A DNA stretch of 64,000 bases from Treponema sp. (GTDB lineage: Bacteria; Spirochaetota; Spirochaetia; Treponematales; Treponemataceae). A model generated the notes under the pieces. That model was not told where the DNA came from, did no database searches, and saw only the letters and a program-made list of their open reading frames with translations. Both the position numbers and the translations under genes were made by a program. Location: positions 248,001 to 312,000 of the forward strand of contig JAEEIU010000038.1 of NCBI GenBank assembly GCA_016281495.1. Reading direction: 5' to 3'. This document shows positions 25,199 through 33,474 of the stretch, piece by piece (within the stretch, counting starts at the first letter, position 1; each line of letters starts with the position of its first letter).

Positions 25199-26380
25199 AT
25201 GAGTGACATCGAGACAAGCAATGAACAAAATAAACCGATGACAGATGCCTTTGATGACGCATCCATGGCTGTCATGGAGATTAAACCAGAAGATGGCATC
25301 GCGACCGAGATTTCGGAATTATCCAAGAAAGGTTATGTATACCTCAAGGACAACAGGACAGACGAGGCAATAGAATCCTTCAAGCAGATCCTGGAAATAG
25401 AGGACAACAACAACTATGCCCTTGTAGGACTTGGCGACAGCGAAAGAAAGCAGAATCACTTCAAGGAAGCTATCGACTATTATACAAAATGCCTTTCCTA
25501 CCATCCGGGAAACAATTACGCTCTTTTTGGTCTGGCAGACTGCTACAAAGCCCTCAACCAGTACCACAAGGCTATCACCATCTGGGAACAGTATCTTGTT
25601 CATGACGACAGGAACATAACTGTCCTTACACGTGTTGCCGACGCATACAGGAAAATCCGTGACTTCAAGAAATCAAAACAGCTTTACCTGCAGGTTCTTG
25701 ACATGGAGGAAAACAATGCATACGCACTGATTGGCCTCGGTCACCTTCACTATGACTTCAAGGAATACAAGGACGCCCTCTTCTACTGGACTCGCATGCT
25801 TGAGGTAAACCCCCAGAATGTCGACATCCGCGTATTGACTTCAATCGGAAACTGCCACAGAAAGCTCAAGACTTTCGACAAGGGCCTTACTTATTTTGAA
25901 CGTGCCCTGGAGATGGATCCAAAGAACTTCTATGCCTTATTTGGTCTTGCAGACTGCTACCGCGGACTTAACCAACAGTTCCGCTCTGTTGAGTACTGGA
26001 ACAAGATCCTTGAGATTGACCCAAGAAACAAGGTTATCCTGACCCGTGCGGGAGACGCATACAGGAACACAGGAGACTACAAGACAGCGGCTGACTATTA
26101 CAACCGTGCAATGGACATCGACTTTGACATTTATGCGGCTCTTGGACTTGCATTAATCTGCAAGGGCGAAGGCAGATACGAGGAAGCAATCCAGCGTCTG
26201 GAAAGGCTTATACGCGACGACGAGAAAAACTACAGGCTGTACATAGATCTGGCCGACTGCTACATAAAGCTTGGCAAAAAGGACAAGGCGGTAGAAGCTC
26301 TTCAGTCTTTCCAGAGGCTTGGCATAAGAAGCCAGGCAATAAACGAAATGCTTGCAAAGCTTCAGGAATTAAAGAAATAA
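25199..26380 (+). CDS. TPR-repeat protein (about nine to ten repeats)
   Basis: A 393-residue protein with no signal peptide, built of TPR units from residue ~40 to the end. Repeats are very regular: GYVYLKDNRTDEAIESFKQI, NYALVGLGDSERKQNHFKEA, the unit with YALFGLADCYKALNQYHKAI, AYALIGLGHLHYDFKEYKDA and FYALFGLADCYRGLNQQFRS. Several units share near-identical ALFGLADCY cores, which points to internal duplication. The acidic N-terminal 40 residues look disordered. It is cotranscribed with the preceding 114-residue gene and with rlmN 6 nt downstream. It is probably a cytoplasmic scaffold; the partner is unknown. Confidence 0.9.
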   Translation: MSDIETSNEQNKPMTDAFDDASMAVMEIKPEDGIATEISELSKKGYVYLKDNRTDEAIESFKQILEIEDNNNYALVGLGDSERKQNHFKEAIDYYTKCLSYHPGNNYALFGLADCYKALNQYHKAITIWEQYLVHDDRNITVLTRVADAYRKIRDFKKSKQLYLQVLDMEENNAYALIGLGHLHYDFKEYKDALFYWTRMLEVNPQNVDIRVLTSIGNCHRKLKTFDKGLTYFERALEMDPKNFYALFGLADCYRGLNQQFRSVEYWNKILEIDPRNKVILTRAGDAYRNTGDYKTAADYYNRAMDIDFDIYAALGLALICKGEGRYEEAIQRLERLIRDDEKNYRLYIDLADCYIKLGKKDKAVEALQSFQRLGIRSQAINEMLAKLQELKK

Positions 26381-26386
26381 CTTATA

Positions 26387-27415
26387 ATGACTTCAAAAAC
26401 CTGCATTTCAGGCCTTTTTCCTGATGAAATATGCTCTGTACTGGACATTCAGCCGGCTTTTCGTGGTCGGCAGATATTCCAGTGGATTTCCAGGGGAGCA
26501 ACATCTTTTCAGGAAATGACCAACATCGACAAGGCAACAAGGGAAAAACTTGAGGCCAAGGCATGCATTTATTCAAGTTCAGTAACAGACATACTCAGGG
26601 ACAAGGACGGCACCATAAAGCTGCAGATAACGCTTGAGGACGGACGGGCCATAGAGACTGTCCTACTGACCGACAGGGAAGGCCGTAAAACCGCATGTGT
26701 AAGCTGTCAGGCGGGATGCGGAATGGGATGCAAGTTCTGCCAGACCGGAACGCTTGGTCTTGGAAGAAACCTTAATGCCGGTGAGATTGTGCAGGAATTC
26801 TTCATGATGGAGAAAGAAGCGGGAACCCTGGACAACATCGTCTTCATGGGCATGGGAGAACCTATGCAGAATCTGGGTGAAATCAGGAAGGCAATTGAAA
26901 TCCTTGCAAGCAAAGACGGCCGCAACTTGAGCACAAGAAGAATCACCCTTAGTACATGCGGACTTGTCAAAGGCATACATGAGCTTGCAGACAAGGGTCC
27001 CTCTATACGACTTGCAGTATCCCTTACAACAGCAGATCCCCTTTTAAGGGAGGAACTGATGCCCGTTTCAAAGGCAAATCCCCTTCCAGAACTGAAAAAA
27101 GCAATACAGTACTACACAGAAAAAACAGGCATGAGGGTAACCCTTGAAGCAGCCCTTTTGTCAGGAAAAAACACGGGAAAAGAAAGCGCAAGTCATCTGA
27201 TAGAATTTGCAAGCGGTCTTGACGCATACATAAACCTCATTCCATGGAATCCAGTGCCAAACCTGCCCTTCTCAACTCCGTCCAGTTCAGAATGCCACGA
27301 ATTCGTTCACATGCTCGAGCAAGCCGGCCTGAACGTCAACCTCAGGACAAGACGCGGAACAGAAATCGGAGGAGCATGCGGTCAACTCGGACGTTCAATG
27401 ACTGACAAACAATAA
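26387..27415 (+). CDS. rlmN: Dual-specificity RNA methyltransferase RlmN
   Basis: Radical SAM enzyme that methylates C2 of A2503 in 23S rRNA and A37 in some tRNAs. The 342-residue protein has an N-terminal accessory region (FRGRQIFQWISRGATSFQEM), the cluster motif CQAGCGMGCKFCQTG with CX3CX2C, the GMGEPMQNL motif and a catalytic cysteine near the C-terminus (GTEIGGACGQL). Length and order are typical. It starts 6 nt after the TPR gene. An AATAATC/GATTATT hairpin followed by T-rich sequence sits at its stop. Confidence 0.96.
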   Translation: MTSKTCISGLFPDEICSVLDIQPAFRGRQIFQWISRGATSFQEMTNIDKATREKLEAKACIYSSSVTDILRDKDGTIKLQITLEDGRAIETVLLTDREGRKTACVSCQAGCGMGCKFCQTGTLGLGRNLNAGEIVQEFFMMEKEAGTLDNIVFMGMGEPMQNLGEIRKAIEILASKDGRNLSTRRITLSTCGLVKGIHELADKGPSIRLAVSLTTADPLLREELMPVSKANPLPELKKAIQYYTEKTGMRVTLEAALLSGKNTGKESASHLIEFASGLDAYINLIPWNPVPNLPFSTPSSSECHEFVHMLEQAGLNVNLRTRRGTEIGGACGQLGRSMTDKQ

Positions 27416-27446
27416 TCCCACATTTTAAGATTATTTTATATTTTAA
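27411..27446 (+). terminator. Probable terminator after rlmN
   Basis: AATAATC (27411-27417) and GATTATT (27429-27435) form a 7-bp AT-rich stem followed by TTATATTTT. It is weak in G-C content. Confidence 0.45.
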
Positions 27447-27514
27447 CCTTCTCCAATTCTAACACTTTAAGTTTATATAAAGTAAAAATAACTCAACTTT
27501 CTTATAAATACTAC

Positions 27515-27543
27515 TTGCAATTATTGTATTGGTCCTGTATAAT
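27515..27543 (+). promoter_or_regulatory. Promoter of the HMA-like gene and hydroxyacid dehydrogenase
   Basis: TTGCAA (27515-27520), a 17-bp spacer and a perfect TATAAT (27538-27543). The leader is about 65 nt and structured, and it ends in AGGAG (27603-27607) 7 nt before the ATG. Confidence 0.8.
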
Positions 27544-27561
27544 GATAATTGATTTAGCCAC

Positions 27562-27598
27562 AAGATTGGATTCTCGGATTCAATCTTCAGATTCAATC
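27562..27598 (+). promoter_or_regulatory. Leader hairpin with duplicated GATTCAATC segment
   Basis: AAGATTG (27562-27568) pairs perfectly with CAATCTT (27581-27587). The segment GATTCAATC occurs twice, a few bases apart, and either copy could pair with the upstream GATTG. Two mutually exclusive stems are therefore possible just before the Shine-Dalgarno. Confidence 0.45.
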
Positions 27599-27614
27599 GC
27601 TAGGAGTCACCATA

Positions 27615-27824
27615 ATGCAGAAAAAGATATATGTAGCTGGAATGGATGATGATGCAACAGCATCAAAAGTTGACGGTGCAGTAAAAGCTGTAGCTGGGGT
27701 TACATCAGTTACATCAAGTGCTGCAAAATGTCAGGTATGTGTTGACTATGACGAGGGCACGGCCGGTATCGAGGATGCCATCAACGGTGCAATCGCCTCT
27801 GTTGGAGTTGCAGTACTCGGTTAA
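27615..27824 (+). CDS. HMA-like small protein lacking the canonical metal-binding loop
   Basis: A 69-residue protein with the size and beta-alpha-beta-beta-alpha-beta layout of a heavy-metal-associated (copper chaperone) domain: KKIYVAGM strand, helix DATASKVDGAVKAVAG, then VTSVTSS, a strand with KCQVCVDYD, a helix and a final strand VGVAVLG. The usual MxCxxC loop after the first strand reads GMDDDATA here, so the canonical copper ligands are gone. A CxxC (CQVC) is present instead in the middle strand. It has a strong promoter, a structured leader and a good AGGAG. It lies 5 nt before a 2-hydroxyacid dehydrogenase gene. The fold assignment is from pattern alone, and function is unknown. Confidence 0.8.
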   Translation: MQKKIYVAGMDDDATASKVDGAVKAVAGVTSVTSSAAKCQVCVDYDEGTAGIEDAINGAIASVGVAVLG

Positions 27825-27829
27825 CAGAA

Positions 27830-28774
27830 ATGAAAATAACCATTCTAGACGGAAACGCACTTAATCCGGGTGATCTTTCCTGGGAAGTGTTGAAGAATTT
27901 CGGAGAGCTGACGGTCTATCCACGTACCTCCCCTGATCTTGTAGTTGAACGCATCGCAGACTCTGATGCAATATTGCTTAATAAAATCTCAATCACAGAA
28001 GAAATACTCGAAAAATGTCCTTCACTGCGCTATATTGGGGTTCAGGCAACAGGATTCAATGTAATCGACCTTGAGGCATGCAGAAGGCACAATGTTACCG
28101 TAACTAATGTTCCTGCATATTCAACAGCGGGTGTCGCACAGCTTGTTTTTGCATTTATCAGCGAATTCGCATGTCATACACAGCTTCACTCTGATTCCGT
28201 CATGAAGGGAGACTGGTGCATCGCTCCGGACTTCTGCTACTGGAAAACCAATTTAATCGAACTTGAAGGGAAAACCCTTGGAATATTCGGATACGGAAAC
28301 ATCGGTCGCAGGGTGGCCGCAATCGGCAAGGCTTACGGGATGAAGATTCTCGTTTGCACACGGACTCCCAAACCCGATATCGAAAATCCGTGCGATTTTG
28401 AGACGCTGCTCAGGGAATCGGATTTTCTTTCACTTCACTCCCCGCTCACACCGGAGACAAAAGGCCTGATAAATGAAAAAGCCCTTTCCATGATGAAAAA
28501 GACCGCCTTCCTTATAAACACAGCCCGAGGGGCTCTTGTGGATGAAATAGCCGTAAGACATGCCCTTGAGGATAAAACCATAGCCGGATTTGCCTGTGAC
28601 GTTGTGTCAGAGGAACCCATGAAATACGACAATCCCCTTTTTGGTGCCCCAAACTGCCTGATAACACCTCACATAGCATGGGCAGCCACAGAAACAAGGC
28701 AAAGGCTTCTTGACGTGGTGGTTGACAACCTCCGCTCATTCATAAATGGCAGTCCTAAAAATGTTGTGTCATAA
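27830..28774 (+). CDS. D-2-hydroxyacid dehydrogenase (NAD(P)-dependent)
   Basis: NAD(P)-dependent dehydrogenase of the D-isomer-specific 2-hydroxyacid family, acting on substrates such as glycerate/hydroxypyruvate or related acids. The 314-residue protein has the Rossmann motif GIFGYGNIGRRVA (about residue 148), the catalytic Arg in LINTARGALVDE, the Glu in SEEPMKYDNPLF and the His in ITPHIAWAATETR. It resembles glycerate dehydrogenase in layout, but specificity cannot be fixed by eye. It starts 5 nt after the HMA-like gene in the same operon. leuC follows with its own promoter. Confidence 0.92.
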   Translation: MKITILDGNALNPGDLSWEVLKNFGELTVYPRTSPDLVVERIADSDAILLNKISITEEILEKCPSLRYIGVQATGFNVIDLEACRRHNVTVTNVPAYSTAGVAQLVFAFISEFACHTQLHSDSVMKGDWCIAPDFCYWKTNLIELEGKTLGIFGYGNIGRRVAAIGKAYGMKILVCTRTPKPDIENPCDFETLLRESDFLSLHSPLTPETKGLINEKALSMMKKTAFLINTARGALVDEIAVRHALEDKTIAGFACDVVSEEPMKYDNPLFGAPNCLITPHIAWAATETRQRLLDVVVDNLRSFINGSPKNVVS

Positions 28775-28799
28775 CCATACACAAAAAATCCATATCCAC

Positions 28800-28828
28800 T
28801 TGAAAAATCTCGAAATACTTCATATACT
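28800..28828 (+). promoter_or_regulatory. leuCD promoter
   Basis: TTGAAA (28800-28805), a 17-bp spacer and TATACT (28823-28828). The leader is about 29 nt, with GAGG at 28853-28856, 7 nt before the leuC ATG. I see no leader peptide or T-box. Confidence 0.7.
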
Positions 28829-28863
28829 TTACTCAATTGCATACAGAAAAAAGAGGTAGAAAA

Positions 28864-30150
28864 ATGGGAAAAACTATAGCACAAAAAATATTTGAGTCAC
28901 ACATGGTGGACAAGCCCTTTGAAGGAACTAACATTCTTAAGCTTGATCGTGTTTTTTGTCACGAGATTACGACACCTATTGCAATCAATGACCTGATTGA
29001 CAGAAATATGGACAGGGTATTTGACAGCTCAAAAATCAAGGCTGTCATAGACCATGTAAGCCCTGCCAAAGACTCAAAATGCGCAATGCAGGAAAAAATC
29101 CTCCGTGACTGGGCAAAACGCAACGACATAAAGGATTTCTTTGACATAGGAAGCAACGGTGTATGCCATGCCATCTTCCCGGAAAAGGGTTATGTCCGCC
29201 CCGGCTTTACGGTAATAATGGGAGACAGCCATACATGTACTCACGGTGCATTCGGTGCTTTTGCGGCAGGCGTGGGAACTACAGACCTCGAAGTAGGCAT
29301 CTTAAAGGGCGTATGTTCTTTCAGGGATCCCAAGTCGATTAAATTCATACTCAACGGAAAACTTAAGGAAGGCGTTTATGCAAAGGACGTCATCCTCTAC
29401 ATAATCGGTCAGATTGGAGTAAACGGTGCCACCAACTGCGTAATGGAATTTACAGGTCCTGTCGTGGACAACTTCACAATGGAAGAACGCATGACCCTCT
29501 GCAACATGGCTATCGAGGCAGGCGGTACAAGCGGAATCTGTTTCCCGGACAAGGAGACAGTTGAATACCTGTGGCCGTTCATCAAGGATGAATTTGCAAG
29601 CAAGGAAGATGCACTCAAGGAATACAGCAAGTGGACAAGCGATGCAGACGCAGAATACGAAAAGGTTTATACATTCGACCTTTCCACACTTGAACCAATC
29701 TGCACGATCAACTACAAGCCGGATCAGATCCGTACAATCAGGGAAATGAAAGGCACAAAGGTTGATCAGGTATACATCGGAAGCTGTACCAACGGACGCA
29801 TCAGCGACCTGCGCATTGCAGCCCAAATACTCAAAGGCCACAAGATTGCAGATGGTGTGCGCGGAATTGTTTCTCCTGCAACACCAAAAATCTACAAGCA
29901 GGCTATTGACGAAGGACTCATATCAATTTTCATGGATGCAGGCTTCTGTGTAACCAATCCGACCTGTGGCGCATGTCTTGGCATGAGCAACGGTGTTCTT
30001 GCAGAAGGCGAAGTATGTGCCTCTACCACTAACCGCAACTTCAACGGACGCATGGGAAAAGGCGGAATGGTCCATTTGATGAGCCCTGCCAGTGCGGCGG
30101 CAACTGCAATAACCGGTACCATTACTAATTCGGAGCTTTATAAGGGCTGA
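28864..30150 (+). CDS. leuC: 3-isopropylmalate dehydratase large subunit LeuC (aconitase superfamily)
   Basis: [4Fe-4S] hydro-lyase that isomerises 2- to 3-isopropylmalate, or a related (R)-2-substituted malate, with LeuD. The 428-residue protein has the motifs FTVIMGDSHTCTHGAFGAFA, VYIGSCTNGRISDLR (first cluster cysteine) and NPTCGACLGMSNGVL (the other two cysteines). The start at ATG 28864 is chosen over an in-frame upstream codon at 28837 because GAGG lies 7 nt before it. Length and separate small subunit match the LeuC2/homoaconitase-type split enzymes. No leuA or leuB is in the window, so another substrate such as citramalate-derived acids cannot be excluded. Confidence 0.92.
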   Translation: MGKTIAQKIFESHMVDKPFEGTNILKLDRVFCHEITTPIAINDLIDRNMDRVFDSSKIKAVIDHVSPAKDSKCAMQEKILRDWAKRNDIKDFFDIGSNGVCHAIFPEKGYVRPGFTVIMGDSHTCTHGAFGAFAAGVGTTDLEVGILKGVCSFRDPKSIKFILNGKLKEGVYAKDVILYIIGQIGVNGATNCVMEFTGPVVDNFTMEERMTLCNMAIEAGGTSGICFPDKETVEYLWPFIKDEFASKEDALKEYSKWTSDADAEYEKVYTFDLSTLEPICTINYKPDQIRTIREMKGTKVDQVYIGSCTNGRISDLRIAAQILKGHKIADGVRGIVSPATPKIYKQAIDEGLISIFMDAGFCVTNPTCGACLGMSNGVLAEGEVCASTTNRNFNGRMGKGGMVHLMSPASAAATAITGTITNSELYKG

Positions 30151-30256
30151 TTTATCAGTCTTTTATATCGGAAATAGGACAGCCTTGGTGCGGTCCATAA
30201 ATAAACGCTTTTCTGGATGAATAATCCGGGAAGCATAAAAAATTAAGAGGAAAACA

Positions 30257-30790
30257 ATGAAACAGTTTGGCGGAGATGTTCTTTTCCTGGATCGTTCAGA
30301 TATCAACACTGACGAGATCATTCCTGCAAAATACCTGACGGAAAATACCAAGCAGGCTCTGCAGCCCTACCTTCTTGAGGATCTTAAGCTTGACGGTTTT
30401 AATCCAAAGACCGATGTAAGCGGCAAAAAGGTAATCATCACAAGGGAAAACTTTGGCTGTGGCTCAAGCCGTGAGCATGCTCCTTGGGCATTGGAAGTTA
30501 ACGGCATTTACACAGTTATCGCTGTAAACTTTGCACGCATATTCAGACAGAACATGTTTAATTGTGGACTTCTTGCCCTTGACATGAACAAAAAGGATAT
30601 CGACGACATGTTCCGCACATTCGCAAGCAAGGACACCCAATGCAAGATTGAACAGAAAGAGGACGGCACATGGAAAGTCAAGCTGATTGCAGGAAGCCTG
30701 TCAAAAAGCTATCCGTTCACACTGGAAGGATTTGAGAAAGCCCTCATCGAAAACGAAGGCTGGATCGGTTACGCCGACAAAAAGTATTGA
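30257..30790 (+). CDS. leuD: 3-isopropylmalate dehydratase small subunit LeuD
   Basis: Swivelling-domain subunit that pairs with LeuC. The 177-residue protein has DINTDEIIPAKYL near the N-terminus, NFGCGSSREHAPWAL (the substrate-loop motif of the family) and IAVNFARIFRQNMFNCGL. The length is typical of the split small subunit. A TTAAGAGG Shine-Dalgarno precedes the ATG. The 106-bp gap after leuC holds a small GGAC/GTCC hairpin and no promoter I trust, so leuCD is probably one transcript. A strong terminator follows. Confidence 0.94.
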   Translation: MKQFGGDVLFLDRSDINTDEIIPAKYLTENTKQALQPYLLEDLKLDGFNPKTDVSGKKVIITRENFGCGSSREHAPWALEVNGIYTVIAVNFARIFRQNMFNCGLLALDMNKKDIDDMFRTFASKDTQCKIEQKEDGTWKVKLIAGSLSKSYPFTLEGFEKALIENEGWIGYADKKY

Positions 30791-30811
30791 TCTAAGCGTC
30801 AGTCTTAAATA

Positions 30812-30863
30812 AAGGCATTCTAAGAAATCATCCATTTGATTTTTCGGGATGCCTTATTTTTTT
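30812..30863 (+). terminator. Terminator of leuCD, probably bidirectional
   Basis: AAGGCAT (30812-30818) pairs with ATGCCTT (30849-30855), extended by T-G and C-G pairs. An inner AAATCA/TTGATTT stem is present. A run of T follows on the plus strand and overlaps the stop of the convergent gene. Confidence 0.75.
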
Positions 30864-31423
30864 TGCACAAGCCCTTTTTCCAACGCTTTCTGCAATATAA
30901 GGGAAACTATTTCTTCCGGCTTGTACTTTGTAGTATCTATCTTCAAATCCACAAAATCATAAGAATTATTGTCAATTCCGTAGAGTTTAAGGTAACGTCT
31001 TGAATCTTCACTGTCCCTCATGCGGGTAAAGGCCTTGATTTCCTCAAGATCACCACCCTCTCGGTTCAGGATGCGGCCTGCCCTTACATCATCATCGGCC
31101 CAGAGGTAAACCTTGATGTCTGCCTCTTTAAGCATCCATATTGCAAGACGGCTCCCAAGGACACAGCTTTGCTCACGTGCAAGCTCAACCTGCCTTGTAT
31201 CTACCTCTATGTCGTAGGAGTCATCGGTCTTGGCGTTTTCAATTACCTGGGAAAGCGTTATTCCCTTTTCTGCCGCCAGTTGCCTGAAGGTAAAGTTTAT
31301 CAGCTTGATGCCAAGTTTTTCTGCAAGCATGGAGCTCACAGTAGTATTTCCACAACCTGATTTTCCGCTTATGGCAATACGAATTTCCTTGCCTTCCGGT
31401 ACGTAACATTCTTCCAAAACCAT
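30854..31423 (-). CDS. Cytidylate-kinase-like P-loop protein with Asn in place of the Walker A lysine
   Basis: About 190 residues, resembling archaeal-type or second-type CMP kinases. The P-loop reads ISGKSGCGNTTVSSML: in the GxxGxGK(S/T) pattern the lysine is replaced by Asn. Further family features include KLINFTFRQLAAEKGI, the stretch SCVLGSRLAIWMLK (YxGR/GSRLA-type NMP site) and RILNREGGDLEEI in the lid. Either it binds nucleotide with another residue supplying the charge (the Lys two after the first Gly is a candidate), or it is catalytically impaired. The ATG at 31423 is preferred over 31429 because AGGAG lies 6 nt before it and directly abuts the other. It lies convergent to leuD. Confidence 0.75.
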   Translation of the reverse strand: MVLEECYVPEGKEIRIAISGKSGCGNTTVSSMLAEKLGIKLINFTFRQLAAEKGITLSQVIENAKTDDSYDIEVDTRQVELAREQSCVLGSRLAIWMLKEADIKVYLWADDDVRAGRILNREGGDLEEIKAFTRMRDSEDSRRYLKLYGIDNNSYDFVDLKIDTTKYKPEEIVSLILQKALEKGLVQKK

Positions 31424-31450
31424 ATTCATCTCCTAGTACCTGTGGTCATT

Positions 31451-31486
31451 AAAAAAAATGCCAGGAATTAATCATAACCCCTGGCA
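31451..31486 (-). terminator. Intrinsic terminator of the murC-yicC-secreted protein operon
   Basis: On the minus strand TGCCAGG (31486-31480) pairs with CCTGGCA (31465-31459), followed by eight T. It lies 35 bp after the secreted protein gene stop. Confidence 0.85.
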
Positions 31487-31520
31487 CCCTGATTATTTAT
31501 TCAGTAAAACGTCTGTCGGA

Positions 31521-32591
31521 TTAGTACTGAACGAAATTGTGTGAATCTTCCATTACATAGATTGAGCGTGGAAGACCATCTGCAAAGTCAACAGCATTTC
31601 CTTCTTCTTCCGGAACCTTTGGCCAGAAAAGGATTGTTGAACCTTCTGTTGAAGCTTCCTCACCTTCCTCTGCCTCGGCTGAAGCGATAACCGGAATCTT
31701 GTTGATTGTCGGATAATAGCCCAAGAGTCTCTGACCGTAGAATACCAGGAGGCTGTTAGAAGCTCTTGTGTGTCCCTTGTTCAGGTGGCGGTCAAATACA
31801 AAGAGGTATGTGTTGTCTTCCTTGTCTGTGATTGTACCGATTGTCTCGATATAATCATCATCGGCATAGTCATCCGGGCTTGTTCTCTTTGCAGCGCGGA
31901 TGATTGAGTCTGAAGACCAGTCAAATGCATAATAATCTTCTGAAACCTTCTGGATTCCAGTTTCTGTAAATCCGTATGCTTCAGCAACAAATGGAGAAAG
32001 GTCACCTTCCTGAACTACTACGAATACAGGCTCACCCTTATATTTGCCGACGATTGGTTCACCTGACTGTGAAAGAGTCTTCTTGTAGTAGAGCTTGATA
32101 TCATCTGTATCAGAAATGTCATAGATGACATATGCATAAAGCTGCTCTTCTTCTGAAGCTGTCTTTGCAAGAGTCAAAAGGTACTTGGCATCACCAGCAT
32201 CAAATGTATACCACTTGCTGTCATAAGCGATGTCATCGGCAGGATCTGTTGTAAATGCGAACAGCTGGCCTCCGAGTTCAAAGCGTCCTTCTTTTGTGTC
32301 TGCTGTAGAGAAAGTTGATGGATAGTAAACCATTGAGATATCAGAATTTGTAAATGCACGGTATTCTGAATATGGAACGTCTTCTCCATCTTCAACATTC
32401 TTGACTTCGGTCAAAGTGCCATTAACACTAGCCAACTCAATAGCACTATCTTCTTCATAGAAGAAATACTCGGCTATGTCACTGTCGCTGACATTATATT
32501 CAGCAAACGGGTCGGCGGCGAACACAGACAAAGTCTGTGACAGTACAAAAGCAATTCCGGCAATCACTTTCATTTTCTTAGAACAGAACAT
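31521..32591 (-). CDS. Exported protein of unknown function
   Basis: A 356-residue exported protein with a signal peptide (MKVIAGIAFVLSQTLSVFAA) cleaved near AADPF. The mature part is strongly acidic and beta-rich, with repeated aromatic strands (YFFYEEDSAIELASV, KWYTFDAGDAKYLLT, YAYVIYDISDTDDIKLYY), and looks like a secreted or periplasmic globular protein. I recognise no domain. The start at 32591 (MFCSKKMKV) is supported by AAAGGAGAA seven nt upstream. It follows yicC by 12 nt and ends with a strong terminator, so it is the last gene of the murC-yicC operon. Confidence 0.8.
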   Translation of the reverse strand: MFCSKKMKVIAGIAFVLSQTLSVFAADPFAEYNVSDSDIAEYFFYEEDSAIELASVNGTLTEVKNVEDGEDVPYSEYRAFTNSDISMVYYPSTFSTADTKEGRFELGGQLFAFTTDPADDIAYDSKWYTFDAGDAKYLLTLAKTASEEEQLYAYVIYDISDTDDIKLYYKKTLSQSGEPIVGKYKGEPVFVVVQEGDLSPFVAEAYGFTETGIQKVSEDYYAFDWSSDSIIRAAKRTSPDDYADDDYIETIGTITDKEDNTYLFVFDRHLNKGHTRASNSLLVFYGQRLLGYYPTINKIPVIASAEAEEGEEASTEGSTILFWPKVPEEEGNAVDFADGLPRSIYVMEDSHNFVQY

Positions 32592-32603
32592 ATTGTTTCT
32601 CCT

Positions 32604-33473
32604 TTATTCTACGTTCTTTGATTGCTCCCTGATATTCTCAAGAGCATCTTTTGCTTGCACAACCATAGAACCAATCTCAGTAAACTGATTTTTGCTTCCA
32701 ATGGTATTTATTTCACGATTGGCCTCCTGGCAGATAAAATCAATTCTTTTACCTGGCACCGGGTCATCTGTGATTTCCTTACGTAAAGCCACAAGATGGC
32801 TATGAAGACGGATAATCTCCTCATTTATGGTATACTTGACCAGCATGGAGGCTGTTTCTTCCAGGATTTTGTTCTCGTCCACATGATCCTCAAGCAGTTC
32901 ATGGAATTTCTTTGTAATGTTTTCCCTGAACCGCTCCTCCATCCGGGGCTGCCATTCCTTAAAGAAAGATGCACACTCATCAAGCACATCCAGTTTATGA
33001 AGCAGATCTACCTTTAGGTTTTCACCCTCCCGTTTCCTGTCCTCCACGAATTGAGCGAACACCGGCTTGAACACAGTCTGTATCTTCTGCCAATATGACT
33101 CAACATCGTATTCATGGCTGACGTTTAGGACCCCCTCCTGCTGAATTATCAGTTCCAGAGGAATGTCCCCGGCATCCTTGCCCAAGGCCTTTGCTACAGA
33201 AACAAAAGCATCCCTGTACATAAGGGCCGCCTTTGGATCAGCGACAATTACGGCATTGGAAGTCAGATCCCTTACACGTATGCTTACGTCCACCTTGCCG
33301 CGAACAACCTCCTGACCAACATCCTTGCGGATACGGCTTTCAAGTATGTTCAGGAAAGACGGAAGGTTGACATTCAGATCCAGGAAACGGCTGTTAACGG
33401 ACCTAATCTCAACGCTAATCTGGGTATCCTCAACCACGGCCTCTTTATAGGCATAACCGGTCATGCTGTTCAA
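32604..33473 (-). CDS. yicC: YicC family endoribonuclease-like protein
   Basis: Member of the YicC family (YicC N and DUF1732 domains); E. coli YicC has been described as an RNase. The 289-residue protein begins (L/M)NSMTGYAYKEAVVEDTQI, then SVEIRSVNSRFLDLNVNLP and RGKVDVSIRV, all typical of the N-terminal domain. The C-terminus has RIDFICQEANREINTIGSK, the most conserved stretch of the family. I choose TTG at 33473, 1 nt after the murC stop, since AGGAGGTG lies upstream at normal spacing; a longer frame reaches 33500. It is coupled to murC. Confidence 0.9.
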   Translation of the reverse strand: MNSMTGYAYKEAVVEDTQISVEIRSVNSRFLDLNVNLPSFLNILESRIRKDVGQEVVRGKVDVSIRVRDLTSNAVIVADPKAALMYRDAFVSVAKALGKDAGDIPLELIIQQEGVLNVSHEYDVESYWQKIQTVFKPVFAQFVEDRKREGENLKVDLLHKLDVLDECASFFKEWQPRMEERFRENITKKFHELLEDHVDENKILEETASMLVKYTINEEIIRLHSHLVALRKEITDDPVPGKRIDFICQEANREINTIGSKNQFTEIGSMVVQAKDALENIREQSKNVE

Positions 33474-33474
33474 T

